Below are positions 12,149 to 26,190 of a DNA stretch of 64,000 nt, piece after piece. The notes beneath the pieces are model-generated. The model saw nothing but the letters and a program-made list of their open reading frames with translations. It was not told where the DNA came from and searched no databases. Each line of letters opens with the position of its first letter. The stretch's first letter is position 1. The position numbers and the translations under genes are program-made. The stretch spans positions 4,101,545 through 4,165,544 of the forward strand of contig NC_085086.1 in assembly GCF_963422355.1 (NCBI RefSeq). The letters run 5' to 3'. Source of the stretch: Corticium candelabrum. Taxonomy: Eukaryota; Porifera; Homoscleromorpha; Homosclerophorida; Plakinidae.

Positions 12149-12695
12149 CAGTCACCGCGTGACTCCACATTCGGACAGGTGTATTGAATTAGGCACCAGT
12201 TTAGAAGACATACCGGTATGTATTTACTAACTATATTGCCCAGCTTCCCCCGGATGCATTTAATTAACCTAAGAGGAATTACCATGGAAGTTACATAATC
12301 GTTTAGATAATTTTAGTTACAGTTTACATACACTCACTGTCCCTTTCTTCGCAGGGCAGACTAAATATTAATATTACTAATGGTAACCCCCCGTTAGTAA
12401 GTTTCTGGAATCAGGCAAATTGTTTGTGAATGATCACAGAATTAGCAGCCCCTGACAGAATTCTCTTAAAGTTAATTAGTTTAACATATAACACAAATTT
12501 CCGAGGATACAGGACAGCTTCAAATTTCCAGGATATGTATGACCAAATTACGTTTACTAGACTGAGGTTACACTAACAGCTATTTACCTACTTACAGTCC
12601 TTCACATCCGGGAGTCATCACTACTAGCGTGGCAGCATCACGAGGTGCATCTTACACTTCTGATCTAGCGTACGTTAGACGATCGGTAGCCTAGA

Positions 12696-12749
12696 ATGCA
12701 CTTGATGTATTATGTGGATGCAAATGGTGCTCGAACGTACACTTTACAG
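12696..12749 (+). CDS. NOP10: NOP10 exon 1
   Basis: Eighteen codons, [18 protein letters not shown], the same length as the human N-terminal segment before KFDPMG. Donor is CAG/GTAATT. Confidence 0.93.
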
Positions 12750-12915
12750 GTAATTTAGCATCTACTAAAGCATTATATTGCATTTATATAATTGTTTATA
12801 GAAGACAGACCCCAATGGGGAACCAACTAGATCAGCACATCCAGGTAAGGCGTTGGCAAATTTGAACACTGTTGGTGAAGTAGTAGCACAATATTAGAGA
12901 TGACGAATTTACTTT

Positions 12916-12946
<31 letters not shown>

Positions 12947-13002
12947 TAATAATTTATTTTTATCACACCAAATCTGATGTAGTTCCCTCATAGGGGCAAC
13001 AT

Positions 13003-13096
<94 letters not shown>

Positions 13097-16000
13097 GACA
13101 AATGACATAACTAACACACAAAATCACTTAATACCATATCCAATCCGTGTCCAGGATAACTATGTCTAACTAATAGCAAAGCCAGTCCTCTCACAAGTTC
13201 ATTTCTTGAATCTATGGCCCGTTTAAGAAATTTAGTCTGTAGTATTTTCATCTTAAGAGATGCCTCAACAAATTCTGGAATTCTTTTCACTATAGAGTCT
13301 CTTTGTCTCATACCAAGCCCACGACGAATACCTTTTTGATACGCTATGTTAATAGACGTCTCTACTATACTTCGTTCAAAATTCCACAAATGACTTCCAC
13401 AGGCAAGAACTGGAAATAGTTGCCTTTCCATGATTACAACAAAGGAAATTTTGCGACACTATGAAATTTGGCAATCTCCATACTCGGTGTGGATTGCAGT
13501 CCGGATGCGCGATCATCACCACTATAATTTGATTACATACCTACTCCCGCCCAGAAAGGCGGTACCATACCAGACATGGTAATGACAGCGTATGCGGGAC
13601 TGTAATCCACACTTCATCTTGGGTGAGGCTAGATACGCAATACATTGGTACAGTATAGACTCCACCCAGTCTCTCCCCGCCCTTGTCATTCTCCGGATTG
13701 TCAATCCTTGGCCCAGAGAGACTGGTTTCAGACTGCCCACTGATGTCACTAAATGCTGCCATTAGTACCCACTGTGTGCCAGCTGCCTTGGGCACATTTC
13801 CACATGCCTGGTAACCGCCCTGTTGTGGTTGCAAAAGCACAAACACTTCACAAATCGTCAGGAGAGTGTTCCTATCACTTTCTGTGCGTAGGTTCGCATT
13901 GATCTAGGAGTTAGCATGACTTTTGAATAGGAGTTTTGTCTTTTGTCAGACGATCTGGGCATTTTACAGGTCGTTTGCGCTATGCGTTTGGCTTCAAGAG
14001 CTTCTGAATTTGATGCAAATGGGTCTAGACAAGAAATGGGTAAGGCGCAGTTCATGTGTTGAAGTGTAATGGATGCTTGTCTTTGACAACATACGGGATC
14101 GTTGTTTGATTGGTTTACATCTTGCATAAATTATCGGTTTCCGGGAGCCGTTTATTGGAACAATATACGTCTGATAAACTCAGCGTCTGATCCAGATTAG
14201 TAACGAGGTACAATAAGGGCGAGCACTTAGTGCATTTAGTGACATCAGTGGACAGTCTGAAACCAGTCTCTCTGCACCGAAGATTGATAATCCGGGGAAT
14301 GACGAGGTGGAGAGAGACTTAGTCAAGTCTAGGTACAGTAGCATGCCAACCACGATACCTAAGTACACATAAAACAGCTAGTGTCATGCCAATTTCTAGA
14401 ATTACGAAGCGGCTTGATTTAATGTACTTTAACAAAGTGTATATTATTTTAATTCATACATGACAATGCTAGTAGGGTTAGCCTTTGCCTTTGAGACCCG
14501 TGGAGGTCGAGGCTAAGTAGGGTTACTCACTTACTGTTTTATGGTTATGCAGCAAATTCTAATCCCAGACGAAATATTGTGGCTCTAGATAAAACTAATT
14601 TCAGCTGTGAGCCATAATAAACAAGACGTGACTTGTAATACGGGGGAGGGGCGTAGCAAGTAGCATACTGAAAATGTGTAGGGTTTGACTGACTTTTGGT
14701 CTGCAGACTATGTATGTAGATGGGCGGATTGATGGATTGGGATGGGGTGGTTGACTATGTCTGTCTGTCATGCTCAGATTTTTCACACTCTCAGTGAATA
14801 GTGCAGTCCATTACCTAGCACTATTTGTGACTAGCTCACCATCCCATTTTTCACACGGGCAGATTAGATATGAATATTACTAATTGTTAGTAAATTTTAT
14901 TGTGTTGCTATGCTCCCCCATAATGGGCAAGTGGGGTCTTTACCCCCATCTGGGCGCCCACCAACCCTGCAGGTAAGCCCAGCGGGGTACATGTTTCTGT
15001 GTAGTCCACACGGCGATCAATGACTAGCCAATTTGATATAGATTGTAGGCATTATGGTGACCGCGAACATCGGGACAGCATGCCTAGTGGATATCAATGA
15101 CCACCAGGAAGGCACTGAACGTCATTGTTAATGGACTGTTCGCCAGACCACAGAAACTACCCAACGACTGAAACGAGTCATAGTCTCATGGATAAAGCTA
15201 GAGAAACACGAGAGAAAGACAAACAAGTTTCATAATTTGCTGTCGTCACTTGGGTTTGAACCCCCAAACCATGGAGTTGTAGCCATTGTCGCTAACCACC
15301 AAGCCACGGCGGTGACTTATTATTATGTGTCGTGCTCAACCAGATCAGTCTGGTTTGTAAAGTCTATTACAAGTACCAGAAGCAAACCCTGCTTCAGAAG
15401 TACTTAGACCATCACGGCTGTCTAGAAAGAAGACATGACTTTACGAAGGATTCGAGTAGATCCCAGAAGCACTGTTTTCTGTAAGTGCTGCAGGTTGTGA
15501 TGACCTGGAATAATGTCCAGCCACCGTGCAATACCTGCGTGCACTGTGCCCAAAGCTCCCAAGACCACCGGAACCACCAGTGTTCGACAATGCCACATGC
15601 GGCTTATCTCCACTCGCAAGTCGCTGTACTTCGCCAACTTCTCAGCATGTTTCTTGCCAATGTTACCATCAGCAGGACAGCTGATATCAATAAGAAGACA
15701 AGTGTTTGTCTTCCTATTTCTGAGACAGATGTCTGGATGATTGGCTTTGATCTTCCTGGCAGTGGGGATGGTGGTATCCCACATCATAGTAATGTGATCC
15801 GTCTCCACAAGCCTATCAGAATGATGGCGGTACAATCTGCTCTCCACTGGAACCCCAAAATGGTGACAAACATCTCAGTGAATGATGGAGGTGACCTGAT
15901 TGTGTCGATCAGTGTAGATCATTGGTGCCAAAGCACTACAGCTTGCCACAATGTGGTCGACTGTTTCCAGGGCTACACTGCACATGCGGCAAGTAGGACT

Positions 16001-19000
16001 GACATCACGATGTAGAATCTTGCGCTCATAGTACCGAGTCCGAAGAGCTTGGTCTTGAGCAGCAACAACCAGTTCCTCAGTTGCAGCAGGAAGATTCGCT
16101 GCCTTTAGCCATCCGTAGGTCTCTTTCATGTCCACAGGCATTTACTCAGTGAGATGGCGATACTGCCCGTGCATAGGCTTCCCGCTCCAGGACCGCACAT
16201 GAAGAGAACTGTAACATGTATGGTAATGTCTCGCATCTGTTTCAGGCGCTTGCTCGAAGGCACCTTCAACCGAGATGGATGCATTCCTGTGTAAGCTCTG
16301 CGACTTGTTGTCCAAAGCAAGACTCCTTCGTAGCTGTGCAGTAAAGTGACAAGCTATGCCCTTGATCAAGTGTGAAGATTTTCCGGAGTCACACTCCTGT
16401 ATCATCTGTATGAAAGGATCAGAACTCTCAGCAAGGTAACACTTCAGCCTCACAACACAAGATTGATATGTCGACTCAATCTGTTGTAACCCCCTACCCC
16501 CATCACTGCAAGGAGTGTACAGTTGATCAACGTCTGCAGAAGGATGGTGGACCCCGTGCATAGGGAGGATCTTTCTGGTCTGTCGATCGAGCTGCTGCAG
16601 GTCCATGCACGCCAATGAATGACGCCAAAACGGTAAGTCAGAACCAGTAGTGTAAACCCATTGATGGCTAGAATCTTGTTCCAACCATACAACTCAGTCC
16701 GGAGAATCACCTTCACTCTGTGGAAGTACTCACAAAGGAGTCATCATGCTGTGCTGAATACCGTTACTCTCATCTACACTCAAGTACTTGTAGACTTGAC
16801 CCGGTTCCAGAGAGTTGATGGTGTCCGTTTTTCCTACCGTCACTCCAGAGTTGTGTCCAGATAGTCTGCCGTTGACAAAGTGTGCAACAGCACACTTGTC
16901 CAGACCAAACTTTATCTGGATGTCATCAGAGAAGGTACGAATCGTGTGCAACAACCCATCCAACTGATCAGAGTTTCTGCCATACAGCTTCAGATCATCC
17001 ATGTAAAGTAGATGACTGGTGCGGTGACGTTTGGCAGTCTCACCATGCCCAGTGGTCATCCGGTAGCCGTAACCGGTTCTGTTCAACTCCTTACTCAGAG
17101 GATTGAGAGCCCAACAGAAGAGAAGTGGAGAAAGTGAGTCACCTTGGAAAATAGCTCTCCTGATCTGCATGAGCCTTGTCTTGATCGTACTGTTCCCACA
17201 AGAAAGCATTATTATTATGTGTCGTTATGCCCCTCCATGAAGGGCAATTGGGGTCTTTACCCCATCCGGGCGCCCACCAACCCGACAGGTGAGCCCAGCA
17301 GGTACATGTTTCTGTGTAGTTCACACGGCGATCAATGACTAGCCAATTCGATATAGATTGCAGGCATAACGGTGACTGCGAACATCGAGACAGCACGCCT
17401 AGTGGATATCAATGACCACCAGGAAAGCACTGAATGTCATCGTCAATGGACCATTAGCCAGACCACAGAAACTCCCCAACGACTGAAACGAGTCATAGTC
17501 TTATGGATAGAGCTAGAGAAACATGAGGAAGAAAGACAGACAAGTTTCATAATTATTATTATGGGGTGTCCGACGGTTTACAATCTATATATGCGGAAGA
17601 GAGTTCGTCCTGCAGACCGATCATCAGCCGCTTGCCTACTTGCAGAAGGCAAAGTTCATAAATGCACGCATTATAAGATGGGCAATGTATTTGCAAGACT
17701 ACTCGTTCTGCATAGAAGCTACCAAGGGAAGCAAGAACAGAGGAGCGGACTTCCTCAGTCGAGTGAAGTGAGCACTGTGGATTTTGAGTTGAAAGAAACT
17801 GTCGCCGGTTTCTTGATGTGGCGGGGACGTATGTCACAATCCACCTGCTATTAAGAGTTGTGATACGAATATGGTCAGGGGGAGGAGCTATACTGGCGTT
17901 TGGTGATAACTGAGTCAATACGTAATGACTGGATTGGGATTTACCGGTAGTGTATAAATGTAGTCATCAGACAGCGTTGGGTCAGTCTTTGGTAGATGTG
18001 TAGAGGCGGATAGGTGTGCTGAAGTTTTAAGCTGTTCATTAACGTAGTGATGAGTATATTGTGTTCTCACTGGCTCTCTCGAGTGTCAGGTCGCCGCGTG
18101 ATTCACTAAGGGGCAATTGGAAACTGTCTCGCTGCGTGTTAACTTTCCATTCGCGCGCAACATCTTGGGCTCAGGCGGGAAAGTTAGCTTAAGTGCAGAA
18201 GCAAGACGGTTGATTGTAAGTGAGACGTGATGGAGCAACTGATTGAATTAGGAGAGAAGATGAACTTGGAAGGTGAGAAGTTGCATGAGTTTGTCCGTGA
18301 ACAGCAAGCCATTGAACGAGAAGAGAGTGAAAGGGTTAGTTATGTGTCGTTTTGCCCCTCCATAAGGGGCAAGTGGGGTCTTTACCCCCATATGGGTGCC
18401 CACCAACCTGGCAGGTGAGCCCAGCGGGGTACATGTTTCCGTGTAGTCCATACGGCGATCAATGACTAGCCAATTCGATATAGATTGCAGGCATTACGGT
18501 GACCGCGTACTCGATACAGCATGCCTAGTGGATATCAACGACCACCAGGAAAGCACTGGACGTTATTGTCAACGGACCGTTCGCCAGACCACAGAAACTC
18601 CCCAACGACTGAAACGAGTCATAGTCTCATGAGTAAAGCTAGAGAAACATGAGAAAGAAAGACAGACAAGTTTCACAATTTACTGTCGTCACTGGGGTTT
18701 GAACCCCCAAACCATGGAGTGGTAGCCATTGTCGCTAACCACTAAGCCACGGCGTTGACTATATTATTATTATTATTATTAGTTGTAGTTAATTAATTTA
18801 TTGGTGTGTACATTCACGAAGTATATCTTATTCACCCCGTTCTAGTTTATTATGAATTGTGTCTCTGAAGAATTCTCATAAAGAATTTTGTTCAGAGTTA
18901 TATCCTGTTTAATGATATCCCGTTCTGCGATTATCGACAGGGTTCTCGCTACGTGGGTCGGCACGGGTCGGACGAGCCCACAGTTGCCGGCTTCCGCCCC

Positions 19001-22000
19001 ACCAGCGGCCTTGCACGACCCTTGCTGTGTGGATGAACGCCTAAAACGCTTTTGTACTGTAGTCATCTTTGTATTATCCGGGTAACCGTCAATTTGTTGC
19101 TTCCCCGGCTTTGACTTTGTTTACGACATGTCTATTCGTCGGTTCTTCAAGCCTGCTGATGCTCTTTCGTCGCCGAAATCGTCGCCGAAACGACCAAGAC
19201 TACAAAGCGATTCGTCCAGCGAATCGGACGTCGAAATCTCGGTCGAGTTGGAAGAGGAAGTCGCACAGTCCAGCGATGAAAGCGAAGTCGAGCTGCTGTC
19301 AACAGCTGACTCTCTGGGCAAGAGTTTCTCTTCAAAGCAGTCGTCGCGTTCGCGAAAATCGTCTTTGTCGACGTCATCGAAGCAGTCGGTGAGATTTCGT
19401 TCCGAGTGGCGAGTTGGTCGAATGGAATGGCTTCGTTACGACAGCCAAAGCAAAGGCATGCTTTGCGTTTTGTGTCAGAAGCATGACAAGACCGCTGATC
19501 TTACAGACTGAAGGAAGATACGTTAGATGCTTTATTATACGGATCGCAGTGGAAGGTCCAGATGTTGCCGAGTTTCCTTTTGACTCGGCTGTGAAACTGT
19601 GGGCCAAGAAAAAAAAGAGACGTGTCTTTCGCGATAGGTGATAACCTTAGTCATTATGGTTACTCTCGCACAATTCGATTGGCGAATAAAAGTACAAAAA
19701 TGACCACGCCTACTAAAAACGAGACCACGCCCAAAAAAATTTTGACGACGACCCACTGCCTACTTCTCCTGGCGAGAACACTGTATCGATTATTAGTTAT
19801 TTGCCCATTGAAGGCAAAAATGGTAACCAAGTGTCCTGTTTCACAAATTCCCGTTGACTGGATTATTTATTGTTAGTTATATCATGTTGAAGACAAAGAA
19901 AATGGATTAATTAATTGATCATTGTATGCATTCATGAAGTATGTCTCATTCACAGAATTAGCAGCCGCGGACAGAATTCTCATAAATTTAATGTTGTATG
20001 CAAATTTATGTTGTTGCATTAGTATTCCGTTCTTACAATTTTATCATTAAGTACATTCCGTTCACGTGCATTTTTCTTCATTTTGAAGAATTAGAAGCTG
20101 GACAGAATTCTTATAAAGAATTTCGTTCAGAGTTATATCCTGTTCAGTGATATCCCGTTCTGAGATCGATTGTCTCAAAGTAGAATATACTTTATTACTA
20201 ATCTCGTTCTTTGCCCGGTCTGATTGCATTATTGATTTTAGTTATTAAATATCCCGTTAAAGACAAATTAGAATTCAAAGACCCAGATATATGCAAAAGT
20301 ATCTTGCCTTTTTACGTCCGGCACTAAATGACACGTATCGTCCTATGTCAGGAATGGGCAGTTTAAATTTGGTGGACATCTGATGGGCCATTCCAAAGAA
20401 ATTTGTGCGCAGGTGGAGGCGGATTCGATCGGCCTAGACGTCACAGATCACAATCTGTTAAGAGGGAGTGTAGTGCACGTTCCCAATGACGCTCTTTTGT
20501 TCTATGCGCCAAAAGAAACTCGCCTGTGCAGTTTCTAAGACATTGAGAAAACGTTATCTTATTATTGGTGCTGTTTCAATTGCCATTTTTGAGATTTCTA
20601 GCGAATCTCTTCTTGATTGCAGGAGTTGCTGTGACGTCCTCATATTGTGACGTCCTCGTATTGTGACGTAAGACAACAAAGGTCAAAACGTAATTGCATG
20701 TATGCGGGACCTACATGAACAAGGCCTAGTTCAAGGTCATGTCGTCACTTTGAAGATGTCGCTGACGTTGCGGGAGGAACAGGTGTATCGAGCATGGCAT
20801 GAATTTGATTGGCTACAGGGGCAAACGAAGGGTAGGCTTTTTCAAGACCCGGATATTCACAAAACTATCTTGCTTTTGTGGACATACGCCCGCAATAAAT
20901 GACACACTCCGCATGTATCATTCGACATGAGGAACAGGCTACTTCTTGATACATTACACTGGTAGTAGTGTAAGACACAATATTGTTGCACACAATATCT
21001 TTGTGGTACACACAGCGATTACAGGTAAAAAGACTGATGTATTATAAGTAAGCAATGTGTTATATAACCACTGATATGCTAACGTGCGCTAAGACCTAAA
21101 ACTATTATACTACTACATTACATCCGAGTCTACAGTATAATCATTCAAATATTGTGGGCGGGATCTTTGACATTGTGATCTTCTAAGTACTTGCGGAGCT
21201 TCAGTACTTGAGTTAGAATCTGATTCAACGGGATCAGGTAACTCTTCCGGATTATGCTCAGAGTCTGTGGAAATATCTGAGAGAAGCTCTCTCTGTTGGT
21301 TTACATTTGTTTTAGTATCCAAAGATCCCTCTGTTGGTTTACATCTGTTCTAATATCTTTAAAACGCAAGTTACGTTGTACATATGGTTTATTCTATCAT
21401 GATGGAGAGTCACATCCTTCCTCCCATATGGTCGACGAACCTTGTATACTACGTCGGATATCCTTCTAACAACTTTATAAGGTCCCATCCATCGTGGACA
21501 GAAAGAACGAGATACTTGTTTCCCTCCACTAGGACGTGTAATCCACACTAGATCTCCACCACTGTATGGGGTGAAGTGCAACTTTGATTTGTTGTACTGT
21601 CTTTGTCTTTCATTTTACCTGTGACTGTAGTTTTTGTTTACCTTTTGGTATATGCTAGGAACAGATGTCAAACTGTTCTCTACATAAGCCATTGGTGATG
21701 TCGTCTTGTGTCCTGTTATCCTGCACACAGAATCTGCTGCAGCTTGTAACAATGTTCTAGGCATCTCTTTGAAAATAGCTCTATATGGAATGTCTCCAAT
21801 CGACTCATGATACGACGTATTATAGGCCAGTTGGACTTGTGTCAGATGGTTTTGCCATGTTGTGTGGCTAGAATCTATCACCTTTGCTAGCATTTCTCTC
21901 AATGTCCTATTAAAACGTTCTACCGCACCATTTGCTTGGGGGTGATATGCAGTTGACTTAGTATGTCGTATTCCATGTTGACTACAAAATTGCTCAAAAG

Positions 22001-25000
22001 CTCGACTTGTGAAACATGTTCCATTGTCGGAATGAACTACTTCTGGCAGTCCATATCTACCAATCCATTTTTGAATCTTGCAGCTTACTTCTTCTGTTGT
22101 CTGTCGTTGCAATGGGCACAATTCCACATATTTAGAAATGCATCCTGAATAACTAAGATAAATTGTGATCCCTTGTCAGTTCGAGGTAACGGTCCTTTAA
22201 TTAATGTCTATTTTGACTCTCTCAAACGGTTTCTCTGCTATAGGGCGTTCTTTTAATGGAGCTCGCGCTCTTTGATGTGGTGGCATCCTTTCCCCACACG
22301 TATGACAAGACTTGGTGTAATCCATTACATCTCTGTTTACAGTGCTCCACCAAAATTGATCCAATATCCGAGTCAATGTCTTCTTGACACCCTGATGTCC
22401 TGAGAAAGCATTATCATGCACCAGCCGAAGTACTTCAGGTATCAGAGCAATAGGTATGACATTCTGCGAATGCCCTTGAGATGATGTTCTATGTAATATT
22501 CCATCTTTAGATAGCGTTAACTTCTCCCGTAGTAAATGTTGTAATTGTAGTTGTTCTGGATGATCCAAACTCAATTGCTTCGATGTATTTCCACTAACAT
22601 GGCTAGATGCCGCTGATAGCACAAGATCTCTCTTCTGGAAGTCCTTGAAAGTGTTTGTCGTCCAACAATCGCTCAGCATACAAAATTTTGGTGAGCTTCC
22701 TTGAGGCGAAAACAATGACGTGGGACTTGTTATATTGTCTTTCTGAGTAAACTGTTCTTCGTCATTACCAAATCCAAGACGACTGAGAGCATCCACCACT
22801 CTATTTTGATCTCCTTTTATGTATTCAGTAGTGAAACAGTATTCTTGTAATTCCGCTATCCATCTGGCACGATGGCCCCACTGGTCTGTGGCAGTAGATA
22901 GATATTGGAGTGGAAAAAGATCAGTTCGCAGCAAAAATTTTGTTCCAAGCAAATGGTGTCGAAAGTGACGAGTTGCCATAACGACTGCAAGAAATTCTCT
23001 ATCATATGGAGAGTATCGTCTCTTTGTCTTAGATAAAATATTCAATTGGTTGTAGTTCTTCTGAACTTTCTTGTGCCAGTTCTGCACCAATCCCTACAGT
23101 TGATGTATCTGTAGTCAAAACAAATGGTTTATCTGCCACAGGGTGAGCCAAGATCAGTGCTGTAGACAGTTTTCGCTTCAAAGTATTAAATGCATCTTGA
23201 CAATGAGTTGACCACTGAAATGTCTGTTCTCCAGCTAACATAGATGTCAAAGGTGCTGCAATTGTAGCATACCGTGGAATAAATCGACGATAAAAACCAG
23301 TGATGCCCAAGAAAATCTTCACCTCCTTGACAGTAGTGGGTGTAGGTATTCTTTCAATGGCAGCAACCTTCTCTAGATCAGGATTAATTCCTTCTGCACT
23401 AATACGAAATCCACAGAATATTGCCTGAGTTGTAACAAATTGACATTTCGTCGCATTAAGTCGAAGTCCGTGTTTGTGAAGAGTTATAAATGCTTGTCCC
23501 AACCGATCCAAATGTAATTGAAATGTATCTGAAACTATACAGAGATCATCCATATAGAGGAGTAGCTGAATTGGTGTCAAGTGTCCCAGAACTAGTGACA
23601 TCATTTGACAAAACGTTGCTGGAGCTCCCTTCAACGCAAAGGGCATTCTGTTGAATTCATACAAACCTGAAAGTGTCCGGAACGCTGTCTTTTTCTTATC
23701 CTTTTCCACGATTGGCACTTGAAAATATCCTCTTGCCAAGTCCAAGATGCTAAAAAATTTCGCTCCTGATAGTGACTCAATCACCTTTGAAGACTCCCAG
23801 TTGGTATTGCTGTGTCTTTAGTTTTACTATTTAACTGTCTGTAGTCTACGCATAAACGAAGACTCCCATCACTTTTACTAACTGGACATATAGGTGCCGT
23901 ATATCCAGAAGTAGATGGTCGAATTATCCCATCTCGCCGTAATCGTGTCACCTGATATTCAACCTCAGCTTTCCATCTTGTAGGTAGTCGTCGAGGGTGG
24001 CAAGCTATTGGAGTTTTGGTAGTAAGCGATATCTTATGTTCAACATCCACTGAATACCCTTCATTGCCTGAATAAGCGAACACGTCCCGATGACGTTTTA
24101 GAAGATTCCCCAATTGTTGTTTCTTATCAGAGCTCAATGACTCACCCAGATCTATGTCAACCATTGGGTTGTAAATATCGGTACTCTTTCCAACTGGTCT
24201 TCTATCCACTCCATCCAACGCAGTTGCTTCAGTAAATTCCGCCAAACTCTGTCCTTTATGTATTATTACAGGTTCTGTGCAGACATTCATAACTCTCACC
24301 GGAACGTCTCTCCGTTTTCCTCCAACACAATAGGTAGCACATCCCAAAAGTCCTGAACGTTCAGATAACTCATCCGCTACTTCCATAATTCCTGTCTATT
24401 CACTAGTAACATTGGAGTGTATATTTCCCCAAATGGTGGTTTCTTGCCCAGGCCCGACTAGTACACTGCTTGGCGAATACACCCGACCAAACTTCAATAA
24501 ACGCACTTCAGACCTTGTTGGTTCTGATTTGACTGGTTGGAATGTTATCACTTCTTGCCTTTCAAGAACAACTTTCTATTAGCGACATCTATCTGGACCT
24601 CAAGGGTCAACAGAACATCAGTGCCCAAAACCCCACAGTTGATTCCTTTCACAACGTAAAATGAACTGTATCCCTTTTGAGATCCCAACTGAAACGACGT
24701 AACTACAGTTCCCTCACACTGTAAGGTAGTACCATCAACCATTATTGGTTGGCGAACAATATTCCTTCTAACTGTCCTGTGGTTCATCTGAACAACATCA
24801 AATGGTATCAAGCTGATGTCTGCTCCTGTATCCACCAAAAAAGAAAGAGGTTGCTGGTCAATATTAGCGGTAACCATAATTAGACGGTGAAGAGCCTTGG
24901 CTAAATTAGTGACCTGACCTCCTCTCTTTGATGCAGGAGATGCAGCGGTACAGTTTTGGTCAACATGCCCTGGTCTCAAACATCAATGATAATCATGAAA

Positions 25001-26145
25001 ATGAGGACAACTAGACCGGAGGTGGTTAATATCACCACAAATATAACATCTCTTACCAAGCATTGGGTCTCGAGGTTGCTGATACTTCCTTCTAGGTGTC
25101 CACCTCCAACCGCGACCACGCATCGACTGCACTGTCGCTTGGGTGTCTAGACTGTCGTTGCCAAAAGTGGTAACTGTCTGACGAGTAGATGACATATCGC
25201 TGTAGATTTCCATGTCACATCCGGAAACTTGATTGACTGCTGAAGCCGGTAAATTGCTTTGATTGACTGGACTTGCATTTGCCGGTGCCGGTCTGACTGA
25301 GGGAATTCCGGCTAATCGAAGTTGGTTGACTTCCTCAGCTAATTCTTTGACACCTTTAGCGTTAGTAGTCTTGTCTCTTCTCAACAGAATTTGGAATTCT
25401 CTCGGTAGACCATCTAGAAAGGCGTCTCTGGCCAAAGTAATTGCGGACCCACTATCAAACCCCGGATACGCTAACCATACTAACCTGTCAATGTTGTGCG
25501 CGAACGCTGCTGGAGGTTTTTCAAACTGTTTCCATTTTCTGCCTGCAACTGCTCCACCGCAAGCCGCCTATCCATTACCCCACCGAGGAACTCCTTCTCT
25601 AGTGAAACCACGATAACATCAAAATCTTGCTTTTCCTCACTGTCCAGACGTTGGTAGTTCTCAAAGGCCGTCCCTTCTAATCGGGATGCTAGAGCGAGTG
25701 CCTTCTTCTCTCCCTCAAAACCTCTAGGTGCTGTCCAGACAGTGATACGGTCTAGAAAGGAAAGGAAATTTCCAGTTCCATCAAAAATCTGAGGCGAATC
25801 ACGTTGCATTCTAAAATTCCACTTCTGACACCAATGTGGTACACACGGCGATTGCATGTAAAAAGACTGATGTATTATAAGTAAGCGATGTGTTATATAA
25901 CCACTGATATGCTAACGTGCGCTAAGACCTAAAACTATTATATTATTACTACATTACATCTTCAACATAATATTACCATACAAGTGCAGTTATCTGCAGG
26001 AGGATCTTGTCGCTACCGAATCATTTCAAATCTTTAAACAAACTACCGGTATTTGTCGCTTACTGAAGCAGTCAGTGTCCTAACTTATAGCATTAGAACT
26101 TCTGTGTCTCAAGCTTGTCAACAGATGCACGTGGAACATCTAACA

Positions 26146-26190
<45 letters not shown>

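Larger units (their letters stand above)
11835..12695. promoter_or_regulatory. Divergent promoter region between CaMKII (-) and NOP10 (+)
   Basis: The ~860 bp between the CaMKII start codon (minus) and the NOP10 start codon (plus) must hold both 5' leaders and core promoters. It contains three CACGTG E-boxes and three TGACGTCA CRE-type sites. A fragment related to a dispersed TE-like repeat lies at 12423-12545, on the NOP10 side. No TATA box stands out. Transcription starts cannot be placed. Confidence 0.65.
21002..25958 (-). mobile_element. Ty3/Gypsy LTR retrotransposon, nearly complete
   Basis: LTRs of 121 and 124 bp (21002-21122, 25835-25958) differ by only a few bases, and TCTT flanks both outer ends as a target duplication. 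Next to the 5' LTR (right end) is a primer-binding-like TGGTGTCAGAAGTGGAAT. Internal order on the minus strand is gag, protease, RT, RNase H, integrase, the Ty3/Gypsy order. Coding is broken into about nine overlapping frames, so it is probably inactive. Confidence 0.92.

Noticed and set aside
15250..15316. Functional tRNA gene
   Set aside because: Box A and B are present but it is fused to the repeated SINE body, recurs at 18690-18759 and does not fold as a standard tRNA with a clear anticodon.
15485..16015. 176-codon plus-strand frame
   Set aside because: Antisense shadow of the R2-like LINE endonuclease; the minus strand carries the conserved CCHC and PDICL motifs.
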